Origin: Thoreauomyces humboldtii
Lineage: Eukaryota > Chytridiomycota > Chytridiomycetes > Spizellomycetales > Powellomycetaceae
DNA: 47,252 bases
Assembly (NCBI GenBank): GCA_027596035.1
Contig: JADGJA010000080.1
Span: 1 to 47,252, forward strand
Direction of reading: 5' to 3'
Each line of letters opens with the position of its first letter. Position 1 is the first letter of the stretch. The notes below the pieces were generated by a model that worked only from the letters and a program-made list of their open reading frames with translations, was not told where the DNA came from and did no database searches. Below, in pieces: positions 10,504 through 21,204 of the stretch. Both the position numbers and the translations under genes were made by a program.

Positions 10504-11571
10504 ATGGGAGGAAAGCTAAAGAGTCTCTACACGAGGCTCCGGAACAAGTACGCCGGTCCGGCATCACCACCATCATCACTGACATCGCAATCATCCTCGA
10601 CGTTCGACCTGGTTCCGCCATCAGTGGTAGCATCGGCATCTCAAGCTCCAAAACCATCACCCCTCCCCGCCGTCCGTCCGCGACCACACCGCGCTCCATC
10701 TCCCGAAGACCGACCTGCCAGTTTTCTCGTTCACGACGACGACGCTCACACCGCCGCTGCGATCCAGGAAGATGCCAACGGAAGGCCCTTCTATTTACAT
10801 GCTGCATCTTCGGCTCCCAGCCTTCCCGCTGCTCTCTCCAGAGCAACGACCGATACACCCGCCGTACCCCGAAAACAGCAACGCAGGACCAGTCGAGGTG
10901 GCAAATTCTACAGGACCATGATGGGGCAGTTCTCAACTCCTCAACTGGAGCGGATCGACGAGGATTCGCTTTCCACGCCGCCACCGGTCCCACCATTGCC
11001 TGCGAGCTTTCTCCGACCCGCGATGGTTGTTGGCGAACCCGTCGACAGAGACGTGACATCTCCGACGGACGTGGTCAGGCCGTCACCTCACGTACCTGTC
11101 ATCAAACGCCCAAGAACCTCTTCCGACGCTGCCAAGCATCTCTCCCTGATGACCGCTCGGCTGGATTCGCAAATCAGTGCCCTCGGATCCGTTTTCGGAA
11201 AGATCAAGGCCAAACAAATGGAGAAGTCGGAGAAGCTTCGATGCGGGGACGGAGGCTGCGCTCTTGTGAACCCATCTGCCTCACCGTCAGTCAGTCGACT
11301 GTCAATATCTAGTTATCGAACCCTCAACGTCTCACAATCCACATCCCACCTCCCCTTCGTGTCGGCAGCGCCGCCGGTGTCTCAACTGCGGCGCGGATCC
11401 GACGCTCGGCCCCTCCCCCCTCGCACTGATTCGGGGTTTGAGAAGAGCGAGCTGGACTTGCTGTTTTCCGACTTTCGCGCCCTGTCGTTGGGTGAGCTGG
11501 CGGAGAAGTACGGGGAAGGTGGAGAAGACGACGATCAGCGGGTTCCCGCGATGGAAGTGATGGTGCTCTAG
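10504..11571 (+). CDS. Hypothetical Ser/Pro-rich protein
   Basis: A single-exon frame of 355 residues begins at an ATG in good context (gaaATGgga) and ends in TAG. I do not recognise the family. The N-terminus MGGKLKSLYTRLRNKY is basic and amphipathic; Gly at position 2 allows N-myristoylation, but residue 6 is Lys rather than Ser, so this is weak. The middle is Pro/Ser/Arg-rich and disordered. Two short helical segments look conserved: one near residue 215 (LDSQISALGSVFGKIKAKQMEK) and one at the C-terminus (ELDLLFSDFRALSLGELAEKYG), followed by an acidic run. It could be an adaptor recruited to membranes through its basic N-terminus. It converges with the clathrin light chain gene, 260 bases away. 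Confidence 0.65.
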   Translation: MGGKLKSLYTRLRNKYAGPASPPSSLTSQSSSTFDLVPPSVVASASQAPKPSPLPAVRPRPHRAPSPEDRPASFLVHDDDAHTAAAIQEDANGRPFYLHAASSAPSLPAALSRATTDTPAVPRKQQRRTSRGGKFYRTMMGQFSTPQLERIDEDSLSTPPPVPPLPASFLRPAMVVGEPVDRDVTSPTDVVRPSPHVPVIKRPRTSSDAAKHLSLMTARLDSQISALGSVFGKIKAKQMEKSEKLRCGDGGCALVNPSASPSVSRLSISSYRTLNVSQSTSHLPFVSAAPPVSQLRRGSDARPLPPRTDSGFEKSELDLLFSDFRALSLGELAEKYGEGGEDDDQRVPAMEVMVL

Positions 11572-11831
11572 ACCAGAGTATAAAGATAGCACATAGTATT
11601 TAATAGTTGGCCGAATTTACCCATACCTGTTACCAATAGCACTGGCACGACAGCATTTAACTTTTTGGCCAGCAGTCGCTTCGGTTAGCGCTACCAAGGA
11701 GGCACAAGCACGGCAAACTGATCTGATCGGAGAATTGACAACTTTCGTGTCCCTGGTTGTGACGAATGTATTGCTCAGAACAAAAAAGCCAGCGCTTTTC
11801 CCCGCATTCCTGACCGCTCAGGCGCGATATC

Positions 11832-12954
11832 TCAAGCCAAGATTTCCACTCCAGGGGCTTTTGGGTCTTTCCGCAAGGACAAGAGCAACTGCTTCATGCG
11901 CGCCGTGTCGCGCAGTTTGGTCGCCGGTTTGGCGTCCTTCTTGTCCTTGTTTTTGTCGTCCGGGTTGGTGGTGAGTCGGCCCTTGGTGAGATCCACTTTG
12001 CCTTTGGTGGAAGCTGCCGAAGATGTCTTTTCCACAGACTCGATCTGCTTCACAACTCGGTCCTGCAAGATACCAAGCGTGTCAAGATGCAGATCACTCA
12101 AGCCGGAGCGCAACCACTTCCATGCGCCTTCCTGACGTCCACCACCAGAACTCAGCGATTTTTTTTGCCAATCCCTCTAAAGCCGTAGGAAGTGGATAGC
12201 GACTCCCAGTTTTCTTATCTCCCAGTCCTTACCCAGACGGTTCCAGAGGTGGTGTCCTCTCGTTCCGCGATGGCCTTCTTTTCCTGATCCTTATTGCGAG
12301 AGATGCTCTTGTTTTTCTTCTCGTTGTAGTCGGCGTAGAATCGCTCTAGGGCCTCCTTTGCCTGGTTGAGCATGTCTTCGTGCTTCTTCTTTGACTTTGC
12401 ATCGCGGTCCGCGACCAAATTGGCGAACCCTTCGCGCCACTCCTTGATGACCTCGGGCTCCGCCTCGGGCTCGCGAGGAGCCTCTACGGCGGAGCCAGGG
12501 TTGTAGCTGTCACTGGAGGAAACGCCGGTGTTGTTGAATGGGAGGGGTACGGCAGCGGCCAGGTTCAAATCGCTGGGAAACGCGTTCTCGTCGAAACCAG
12601 TCTGCATGCGCGATACCATAGAAGGTTGAGCCTCTTCGAGAACCGAGCAGAGCGAAACCAAAGTCGTGTAGAGCTCACCCGTCCGAACGCATCGTTGTTT
12701 TGCACAGGTCCTCCTCCAGACGCGTCTCCGAAACCGCCGGCGTCGAAGCCGTTGCCACCGGATGGCGCGGCATCGAAGGCTCCAAAGCCGGCCGGGGTGC
12801 TGGCGACGGGAGTTCCAGCATAATCGTTTCCAAAGAGCGCGGCGTCTGCTCCAAGAACTGCCTGCTCTCGAGCAAGGAAGTCGGCGGTGGGGTCGTCGGA
12901 ACCAAAGCCGCCTGCGGTAGCATCGGTGGTCACAAAGTCTCCAAATTCAGACAT
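11832..12954 (-). CDS. CLC1: Clathrin light chain
   Basis: Three exons (12954-12679, 12631-12233, 12131-11832) encode 324 residues. Light chains bind the hub of the clathrin heavy chain and regulate coat assembly at the plasma membrane and Golgi. The N-terminus MSEFGDFV with acidic DDPTADFLAREQ is the family's start, followed by a Gly/Asn/Ala-rich linker. Then comes the heavy-chain-binding helix: VIKEWREGFANLVADRD and a long Lys/Glu coiled coil (EALERFYADYNEKKNKSI), with a Trp-rich C-terminal segment (WKWL). The C-terminal tail is longer than in yeast and very Lys/Asp-rich. The first intron is short (47 bases); its exact acceptor could shift by a few bases. It is divergent from prohibitin-2. 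Confidence 0.88.
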
Positions 12955-13307
12955 GGTGGTGGTTTTGCAGGCGCGATTTTCGGATGAATCGATGGTCCTG
13001 GATTGGAAGATTTCTTCCTGGTTCTAGGATAGAGCTGAGTGGAACAGACTGGGAAGCAAGGTGTCGTTGGGTCTGCCTCCTGCGGCGTGGGAAGATGGAT
13101 GGCGTGGGTTGCGGCGGTGACAAGCAGGCTGTTTTATTGGGGGAGAGTGAAGGCTGGCTGATGATGGCTGGCTGACGTGAAAGTGTTTCCGAGAGGGTTT
13201 CGCCTAGGGCTAGGGCTGGCTGACCGTTCCCCGCTTCGGAAATTCCTGTTCAGACAAACGTCCCGGTGCGCAAATCCCCACTCTCGCGAACGAAAGCTCA
13301 ACCCGCA
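12955..13307. other. Divergent promoter region (clathrin light chain / prohibitin-2)
   Basis: About 350 bases separate the two start codons. No gene is visible. A short tandem cctagggctagggctgg lies at about 13,203-13,219. Confidence 0.45.
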
Positions 13308-14789
13308 ATGTCCCAGCAAGCAGTAAAGAACATCCTGCAGGGATTCATGCCCAAGGGCGGTCCAGGAAAGGGCTTCATCGGATCAACCGGCGCATTGGTC
13401 GGAATCACTCTGCTCGGCGTCGGCATCAACAACTCGCTATTCAACGGTACTCGACCATTGCTAGATCACAACTGGCTTTCCGTTAGAGTTCTGGAAGATG
13501 GTTTAAAGAAGGCTGAGCATGTCCCTCTCATACTCTTCTGTAGTCGACGGAGGACACCGTGCCATCAAGTTTTCCCGCGTCGGAGGTGTCAAGGACGTTG
13601 TCTACCCCGAAGGAACTCACTTTGTCATTCCATGGTTGGAGACGCCCATCGTTTACGACGTGCGAGGTGAGGCATTTCGCCAGCACCCGGTGAACCTGTC
13701 GGTTGGGGAGGAGTGGAAACGAGCGCGGGTGAAGCACTGCTGTGATCGGTAGGGGGACTTGTGCGGATCCAGGGACTAGAACACGATGAACTCCGAAAGG
13801 GATATGCTCGAATAGTTTTCGTGAGCGGATGCAGCCGTGGAGACGACGCTCCTGGTCGCAGTGTGGAGAGTGAAGCTTTCCACTGGACTTCGGCATGACA
13901 TGGGGTTGCTGGCTTCGGTCAAGAGCATCGGATGCGTTCGAACTACCGTTTGCGTCAAATACTGTGGCTGTACGTGTAAACATCAGCTAACAATCCTCGG
14001 TTCTCTCAGCCAAGCCACGAAACATCGCATCCTTGACCGGAACCAAGGACTTGCAGATGGTGAATATCACCGTTCGTGTCTTGTCTCGCCCCATGGAGCA
14101 CAAGCTCCCACATATCTTCCAAACACTCGGCCAAGATTACGACGAGCGCGTTCTTCCGTCGATTGTGAACGAAGTCCTGAAGTCGGTCTGCGCACAGTTC
14201 AACGCGTCCCAGCTTATCACCCAGCGCGAGAAGGTTTCCAAGCTCATCCGCGAGCAGCTTCACCTGAGGGCCAGCCACTTCAACATCGCCCTCAACGACG
14301 TGTCCCTTACTCACATCGCCTTCAGCCCCGAGTTCACAAAGGCCGTGGAAGCAAAACAGATTGGTCAGTGACCTCATATCGTTCACAAACGTAGTGGTCA
14401 GAACTTCATGCTAACTCGCTCGCGCCAACAGCACAGCAGGACGCACAGCGTGCCACTTTCATTGTCGACCGAGCAAAGCAGGAGAAGCAGTCCATCATCG
14501 TTCGTGCTGAAGGTGAAGCAAAGTCTGCCATTCTCATCGGTGACGCCGTCAAGAACGCGCCTGGGTTCCTCGAGCTCAGGAAACTGGACACGGCCAGGGA
14601 GATTGCTCAGACGATTGCAAACTCCAACAACCGGGTCTTCATCGACAGTGATGCCCTCTTGCTCAATGTTACGGAATTGCAGTAAGAAACATCTCTTTGC
14701 TCTTACGTTTGAAAGAGGAGGCTCAATGTTTATCGTCCTGTTTCCTTCCTTTTCTTAGCGAGCGACCTGACGAGAGCCGGAAGCGCTAG
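13308..14789 (+). CDS. PHB2: Prohibitin-2
   Basis: Five exons (13308-13446, 13544-13666, 14010-14363, 14432-14681, 14759-14789) give 298 residues, the usual length. Prohibitin-2 forms large rings with prohibitin-1 in the mitochondrial inner membrane and acts as a scaffold for proteases and membrane organisation. A short N-terminal region is followed by a membrane segment ([18 protein letters not shown], about residues 27-44). The SPFH/band-7 domain begins with [16 protein letters not shown] and includes [22 protein letters not shown] coiled coil ([19 protein letters not shown]) and [19 protein letters not shown] precede a short basic tail on the last 31-base exon. Three of the four introns sit at phase 1 with the first base of a Val, Ala or Ala codon. 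Intron 2 is long (343 bases). Assignment is certain. Confidence 0.96.
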
Positions 14790-15195
14790 ATTTTGCGATC
14801 TTTCTCCCTTGTCCCATTTCTCTCCCATCTTTCCGTCATATAGCATCAAACCAGGATCCCATGTAGTCACTCTAGTCATAAAGGGCTCTTTGTTTAGATC
14901 TGTACAATAGCTTTCTCTTTCTGCCTGCCACATTCCCTGCGTCTCCGTGCTGTATATTCGATGTATCGATACCGTAACCGAGCCAAGATGATGCAGAGAA
15001 GGTGAAGAGAGGTAAGTAGGTTGGCGAGGTGTCTGATCCGCGCGCGGGACAAAAACAGTGTCATCCGAGGCGCGCGTCTCCCCGTCGTCGACCGTTCCTT
15101 TGCAATCTTCTCCTGGCCACCCTTGGAACGAACAGGCCTGTGGGCAGAACGGCGAAAGGTCCTCATCAAACAAATCACACTTGCCACCAAAATCA
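14790..15195. other. Intergenic region with a GTATCGATAC palindrome
   Basis: It contains the 3' end of prohibitin-2 and the promoter of the SCAR gene. The palindrome gtatcgatac lies at 14,963-14,972 and is followed by cgt, the same flank as one of two copies near 40,180. No gene is supported. Confidence 0.45.
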
Positions 15196-16955
15196 ATGGC
15201 AATCGCCAAGAGGGTACTTTCCACCCCGTCTGCCGTTCCATCCCGCTCGGACCTCCGCTTCGATGAAGTTGTCAAACAAAATGGCCCAGCAGAGGCCATC
15301 GTTAGGCAGGCATGTTTCTGTGTTGGACTGGGTGCTTGCTCAATCAAGAGATCTAATGCCTCGGCTCTTCCACTCTCAGACGACTCTGATGCAGTTGACG
15401 CGCATGCTCGATCAGCTCTCGAACACCTCGCTTTCGACACACAACCTCGTCTCGACCCTCGTCACCCAGTCCCTCCTCACGACCACACGCATCTCGGATG
15501 TTCGATCCCGGATTCAATCGTTGAAGGACGCTACTCCCCAGCTTGAAGACAAGCTCCTGGACGCGCAACTGGCGGACTCTATTGGACAAGAAAAGTTTGA
15601 CTGGAAAAGTCGACCTATGGTTGCCAGCAATCTGTTCACGAGGGACAGTGAGGACCCGCTGATGAGGGAGGCTTACGATGCCTGTCATGAGGCACCGAGG
15701 CTGAGCGAGATGGACGAGTATAGGACGGATAGCGTGCCATGCATGAAGGTAAACAAAATCCGCTGTTGAGGCGGGTCCGACAGCGGACATCGAAAAAAGA
15801 TCCAAAGAAAACGACCTGGGGTGAATCAGCAATTGGGACCCGAGGACTCACCATAACTCTCTGTGCCGAATGGCTTTCAGCTTTACTCCTATCCTGAGTT
15901 CTTCGCGGAGGAATGGCGGACGCTCATGCAGAAGGAAATCGATGAAGAGCGTCGTCGGAAACGCGAGCGTCGTGAACTCAAAAAGAAGGCAAAGGTGAAG
16001 ACCTGTTTGCGAGTGTGGAGACTCTCATCCACCGTCGAGCTCATCCACTTCCACGGGCACCACACAGCTCGCCCGCCCAGCGACTCTCAACAAGATCCAA
16101 GTGCAGGAACTTCAGATCAAACGGTACAACTCGCAGGGCGAGGTCATCACCGATCCCGACGTCCTCCTCCGCTCCTCGACCTCGACCGAACCTCGTCTCC
16201 GTCCCGTCTCCGTAGCCCTCAACAACCGACCTTGGGACATGACGCAGCAGGCCTCACAGTCCTCCCTGCGAAACTCCGTGGCCCTGTCCTCGTGGGAAGA
16301 TCAGAACCCGTCCCCGAACACCATCAACCGTCGCGCACCCTCCCCCCTGTCGAACGTCGGACTGCAGAGGCAGGAGTCGATGAGGGAGCAGGCGCTCAGG
16401 AGGACGGCGACGATGAACTCGGGCGGAAGCGGAGGAGGAGGGACTTCGGCGGTCGCTGCAGCCGCGCCCCCTCCACCCCCTCCTCCTCCACCTCCGCCGG
16501 CTCCTGGTCCGGGACTCCCCAGCGCGAGCGCCCTGGCCGGCGGCATCGCGGCGCTGCGGGGAGAGGGTGCCAGGGTCACCGTGAACCAGATTCCAGTCGT
16601 AGCGGAGAAGAAGAGCTTCCTGGACGACGTCAAGGGAGGGCAGGTACGAGGAACTCCCCGCTTTGGTTTGTTTGCCGGTGCTGTGCAGCAGGAAAGGCTC
16701 ATCCACTTCTCAACTCCCCTCAGTTCACGCTACGCAAGGTGGATCGACCAGTGTTGACCGAAAAGCAACAACGAAACAAACGAGCCGAGGGCTCAGACGT
16801 AGCTGCCATCCTCATGCGAAGAGCCGCCATCGAGATGAGCGATAGCGAGAACGGTGCGCACGTGTTCAGCACCGTCATGTGTAGATTATGTGACTAACTC
16901 GCGCTCTTCTATTGTGGTTCCAGAGGACTCTGGGGAAGACGACGAATGGGCGTAG
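15196..16955 (+). CDS. SCAR/WAVE actin nucleation-promoting factor
   Basis: Six exons (15196-15300, 15380-15748, 15881-15994, 16068-16643, 16724-16853, 16924-16955) give 441 residues. SCAR/WAVE activates the Arp2/3 complex downstream of Rac within the pentameric WAVE complex. The N-terminal SCAR homology domain (about 1-196) has the family helices (TLMQLTRMLDQLS, then RISDVRSRIQSL) and its closing basic block, YSYPEFFAEEWRTLMQKEI followed by Arg/Lys-rich residues. A disordered linker leads to a proline run (about 327-342), then a WH2 motif (SFLDDVKGGQFTLRKV) split by intron 4. The central/acidic tail is GSDVAAILMRRAAIEMSD and SGEDDEWA, with the diagnostic Trp. I chose ATG 15,196 over an in-frame ATG at 15,263 read through the intron, because the spliced form matches SCAR N-termini and the intron has a CTAAT branch site. 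Assignment is strong. Confidence 0.9.
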
Positions 16956-17056
16956 AATAGGAGAGGGGGAGCTATTCTGCCGCTCCTATTTCCAAAGTAG
17001 AATTGCAACGTAGCCGAAAAACGGCGCACGAAAACGAAAATGATAACGTTCTAGAA

Positions 17057-19516
17057 TCAAGCCCACGCCCCGGTACCAACGTAATCCTCATCTAGGCCAT
17101 CCAATGGTGCGGACGTGTTGTTGGTCGCCCCCGCGTCCCCATCCCATGCGGACCCAAATTCGTTGACAACGACCTTGGGATGATCGCTCCACATGTTGTC
17201 CGCATCCGCCTCATGCGGACTCGGCGAAAATCCATAGTCAGGGGAGGTCAGAGCAGCCTCCATCTGGTCAGCGAGAGACAAGGACGGGTCGGTCGTGATA
17301 AATTTCGTGGCAGGTTGTGGTGATGATGGGGGCTCGGGATGAGATGGAAGAGAAAAGGCAAGGGGGGTGTTGTCTTGCGAGTCTTCCGAGTTGTTTGTGG
17401 AAGTTCGTTGATGAGGCGGTTGTCTTGACGGATCACCGCTTGGAGCTTGGGGTGGTGCTGGGATCACGTCGTCCTCTTCATCGTCGTCCACGTCAAAGTT
17501 GGCCCATCCCTCTGGCGGGTTTCCGTTGGCGTTTGGTGCAGAGGCTGGCTGCTGCGGCGTTGCCACAACTCCAGGTCGGACGGGCTGCAGAACAGGTCGG
17601 CCAGCAACCGGTCTTGGCAAGAGCGGACTTCCAGTAAGCGGGTCAACAGGCGGTGGCGCTGGGGCTGTGTTGTTGACAGTCCGTTGTATTGGCGCGCCAG
17701 ATAATGGATCTGTGGCCGGGGTGGAGCTCGTGCGAGGACGTGGTACGGCCGGTGGGGGACGACCGGATGGGGATGATGGAGACGTGGCGGTTCCAGCACT
17801 CGTGGAAAGTGGCGAAGAAGGGGCCAGAAGCTCTTGTCGAAGCTTGGCCATTCGCACCCGTTCTGAAAGGTATCCCCACCACATGGCAGATTGATCCATA
17901 TTCGCACCCTTAAACTTCATCCAAGAGCATGTGAGCTCGCGCACAAAATGGACAAAAACGATGGCCGAAGCATACCTTGTGTTTCTTCTCCCCGCCAAAC
18001 ATACCACCGGCTTTCTGCTGTACAACGAACTCTTCAGGCTCCTTTTCATTCATCATGAGCGGTCCGATTACGCAATCTGGGAGATACAAGCTGAGCTCCG
18101 GTTCCGTCCTGCTGGCGACCTCCTCCTGTTTCTCCTCGGTGAGGGATGAGCTGCTGAGGTTGGCTGGTTGAGACAACGCTTGCGGTGGCAAGGCATGAAG
18201 GTAATTGGCAGTGGTCACGACGACCAACGTTTCCTTCCACGACTTCCTGAAGCCAAACTTGATGCCAGTATCCCGTCGGTAAAGGAGACCTTCCTTATTG
18301 GCCGCAATGAGCGGATCCTCACGCCCTTGGTACGCGATCTGTGGCTCTGATAGAAGCGGACAATCACGCTCCACGAAGCGATCGAGATTCCGTGTCCGAA
18401 ACGCCTCCCAATCCTTCTTGACGTCAATAGTATGGAGGGTCGACTTCAGCTTCTTGAAAGAATCTTGTGATACATCGAGGTCCTTTTTTTGCCAATCAAA
18501 GAAGGAAGACAGTGTCACCCGCAATGTCTGTACGATGGTAGACTCAAAAGTGGCGAAGTGGTCCTGTTGGGCGAGGAGGACCGCACGATAGTGATCCTGT
18601 TTGTAAACACAAGTAGCGATGTGACGCTTTAGATCTGAAGGAGAGGCGGGAAGTCATGATGAGATGCGACGCAAAGGCTAGTACGGGGAAATGTCCTGTG
18701 CGGAAGAACTATCCAAAAGGCCTACGCAGAGAGGCTTGGAGGTCTGTTGTGATGTCCACGTATAGTAGTCTTCGTCCAAGGTCCGACCTTCCAAGCGACT
18801 CCATACGGGAATGTAGGTTTACGGCGAAAAACACTCACTCAGGTTCGCTGCCCAAGGATCCTTGATGACAGATCCGCTTGTATCCTTCCCATCTTGTCCA
18901 TCGTACGACTCTCCGTTATGCTTTGCCAGCGCGCTCTGTAGCTGAGCAGCGAGCTTCACGTAGATGTCCTTGTCTCTCGCAAGCTCCTTGTCCAAGCTGG
19001 TCCATTCGCGGTCGGCATCCTGGCTCTTTCTCCTCAGATCGGTCAGCATGGACCTCAGAGTGGGAAGCACGTGGTTCTCCAGCATAGCAGAAGCGTCGGT
19101 ATTCTCGTCAGAGGTGCGAGCATGCTGGGCTTGGATGTTGCTGAAGAGGACCTGGCACGTTTCGGCGCGCGAGAAGACTGGATCGCCCTTGGCATCGGTG
19201 ATCGGAGTTGCAAACTCGCGGGCGCATCGAGCATAGGCTTCCGCAAGGCGCTTCTGATGGTCGAGGATCATCTCGAACTGGAATATGAGGCGGCGCACGA
19301 GTTGCGACCAACCGCCGAGGCGAGTAAGGAAAATCTGGGACAGCGAGGGGCGGCGTAAGTTGCTCGTAGAGAAGTGATCCACAACGGAGCGTCCGCTGGT
19401 ACCTCTGTTGCGCTGAGTGGAACCAGCCCCTTCGTAGGATTATCTGCGAAAGGAGCCTTCTCGGCCGGAGTCTTTTCAACGATCTCCACCGAAGGCCTGG
19501 AAGAGGTTGCGGACAT
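17057..19516 (-). CDS. F-BAR and PH domain protein, Slm1/Slm2-like
   Basis: Four exons (19516-19403, 19334-18839, 18634-17976, 17914-17057) give 708 residues. Slm proteins bind PIP2 at the plasma membrane and link TORC2, calcineurin and eisosomes to actin and sphingolipid control. After a 38-residue leader, an all-helical F-BAR-type region runs to about residue 290 (IFLTRLGGWSQLVRRL through FFDWQKKDLDVSQDS). A PH domain spans about 310-435, beginning KEGLLYRRDTG and including SLYLPDCVIG, a string typical of Slm PH domains. The C-terminal 270 residues are Pro/Ser/Asn-rich and disordered and end in DYVGTGAWA. Intron 2 (18,635-18,838) is 204 bases, long for this window. The stop lies 101 bases from the SCAR stop, so 3' ends converge and probably overlap. 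Confidence 0.82.
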
Positions 19517-20079
19517 GGCAGGTTTCGATATCCCCGGTGGCAGTAACGATGGTCTAGTTTTCCTCTCCGGGTATATGTAGTCGACAAGAAAGACCAGTGG
19601 GCTTGAGCGAGGTTTAGGTAGTTTGTCGTCGCAGCCTCGCTGAAAGCCGTCGAGTGCCGTTGACGCCTTGGGTTGACGCTCCTGTTCTGTACGGTCAGAC
19701 GGTCAGCAGTCAAAGGTTGTGTGTGACTCTTCGTCTACCGGTCTGCGATTTGCTCATGCTTGCCTCATGGAATACCGGTACCGGTTTTGGAAGAAGGACA
19801 TCATCTTGCCTCTCCTTCTTCCTCGTTCAGCTCAAGAACTTATTGTGACTACAGCACCTCGCAGTCTTACCCGTCGACCATCCCATAGACACACCAGCGC
19901 TCCCTCACAACCATCCAGTCGGGAAAACTTCAGTACGAACGGAACGCATCCTGCCGACGACACTTGAGCCTCGTTACTGTGAAGCACAGGAAACAAAAAG
20001 CACCGCAGCACTGGGTACACTCTACCGAAGAGCATCAAGACCTACGAACGCCCCACTTTGCCGACAGTTGCCTGTTAGG
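19517..20079. other. Divergent intergenic region with a 12-bp palindrome
   Basis: Promoter space for the Slm-like gene (minus) and the STYX-like gene (plus). The perfect palindrome accggtaccggt lies at 19,774-19,785. Related ccggtacc cores occur at about 3,734 and 46,925. No coding region is supported. Confidence 0.45.
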
Positions 20080-20876
20080 ATGACGCATTTCGAGGTATAC
20101 TTTACGCTGGCTTCTGCTTTCGTGGGAAGGGTTGATGAGTCTTACGCGGCTTCCCTGAAGGACTTGGAACGGATAGACGCGCACGACTGGCGCTACAAAA
20201 TGCGGCATGATATGCAGGAGATATTGCCACGGCTCTGGCTGGGCCCATACCAGTGTTCCCGGGATAAGGAAGCATTGAAAGCCCGCGGCATAACACACCT
20301 GCTCTGCATCCGCGATCCCAACGAGGCTCACTATGTGCGGACGCTGTTTCCAGAAGAATTCGTATACCATGTGATGTAAGTCGGTTGCCACGGAAGAACT
20401 CCTCAAAGGAAAGGGCAACTCTCATCGTCTCATCCAACCGATCTCAGAGAAGTTACCGAGTCGCCATTGCAAAATCTGATCCCGTACTTTGCTGGTGCAA
20501 AGGGTTTTCTGGATGCAGCGCTTGCCACTGGAGGGGGGGTCTTCGTGCACTGCATTACCGGCATCACTCGGTCGCCATGTTTCGTGGTCGCGTATGCCAT
20601 GATGACCAATGACTGGGACTTCCAAAAGGCATACGCATACGTGCAGAACAGGCGGTTTTGTATGAATCCTCATGAGGGCTTCAAGTGCCAGCTGAAGGTG
20701 GGTGAATGGTCTTCTGGATGGGGAGACACGCTTCTTTTCTGACAAGCTACTTGATCCAGGAGTATGAACCCATCTGGAGGGCGAACGCTAACGAGACGAT
20801 CCGACAGTACGACGACGTGCAGGTCCTCCAACAGGGTCGGCTTAAACGAGCCATGCATGGCGATCCAGACGAATGA
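20080..20876 (+). CDS. STYX-type dual-specificity phosphatase with catalytic Cys
   Basis: Three exons (20080-20375, 20448-20697, 20760-20876) give 220 residues. The sequence follows STYX closely: YKMRHDMQEILPRLWLGPY, then ITHLLCIRDPNEAHYV, YVQNRRFCMNPHEGFKCQL and EYEPIW. In animal STYX the active-site Cys is Gly, which makes it a pseudophosphatase. Here the P-loop reads HCITGITRS, with Cys134 and Arg140 both present, so hydrolysis is possible. The position that seems to match the general-acid Asp is Glu103 (TESP against ADNP in human STYX). The stretch 20,095-20,160 may be a further intron of 66 bases, in frame and without stops; removing it gives 198 residues and a better fit to the STYX N-terminus. 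Substrate is unknown; human STYX sequesters ERK and binds FBXW7. Confidence 0.84.
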
Positions 20877-21204
20877 GCTGGTCTCTGAGATGATAACCAC
20901 TGCAACCTGCTCGCACACCCCGTGTTTTTTTTTTCCACTTGTATATAGAATTCAAATCGATTGCTCGAACTTGGGCTCAGGGTGCGCTGGGGCTCAGTCC
21001 AGTCCTGGGTCCAGTCAGTCCATGAGGAAGTTCGACAGCTCCGGGGTGACGTGGCATCGCAGAGGGTGCATGCCGTCGCCTGCCATTGCAGAAGTTTTAA
21101 GACCCCGTCCGTTTCCGCAATTGTAGATCTCCCAGCTCTGTACTCTGCCCCGCACACTTCCCGAAACATTCCGTGTTCATCTGAGCTCTCTTCGTCTTCT
21201 GTCT
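20877..21204. other. Intergenic region
   Basis: It contains the 3' end of the STYX-like gene and the promoter and leader of the RING gene. A run of T lies at about 20,926-20,935. No gene is seen. Confidence 0.4.

Noticed and set aside
13203..13219. Interstitial telomere-like repeat (taggg units)
   Set aside because: Only two units are present, which is easily chance.
15263..15379. Alternative SCAR start at ATG 15,263 without the first intron
   Set aside because: The frame is open, but the resulting N-terminus does not resemble SCAR, while splicing 15,301-15,379 gives the expected helix and uses a CTAAT branch site.
16254..16706. Minus-strand frames rich in Gly/Arg opposite the SCAR proline run
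   Set aside because: They are the antisense of the polyproline and linker codons.
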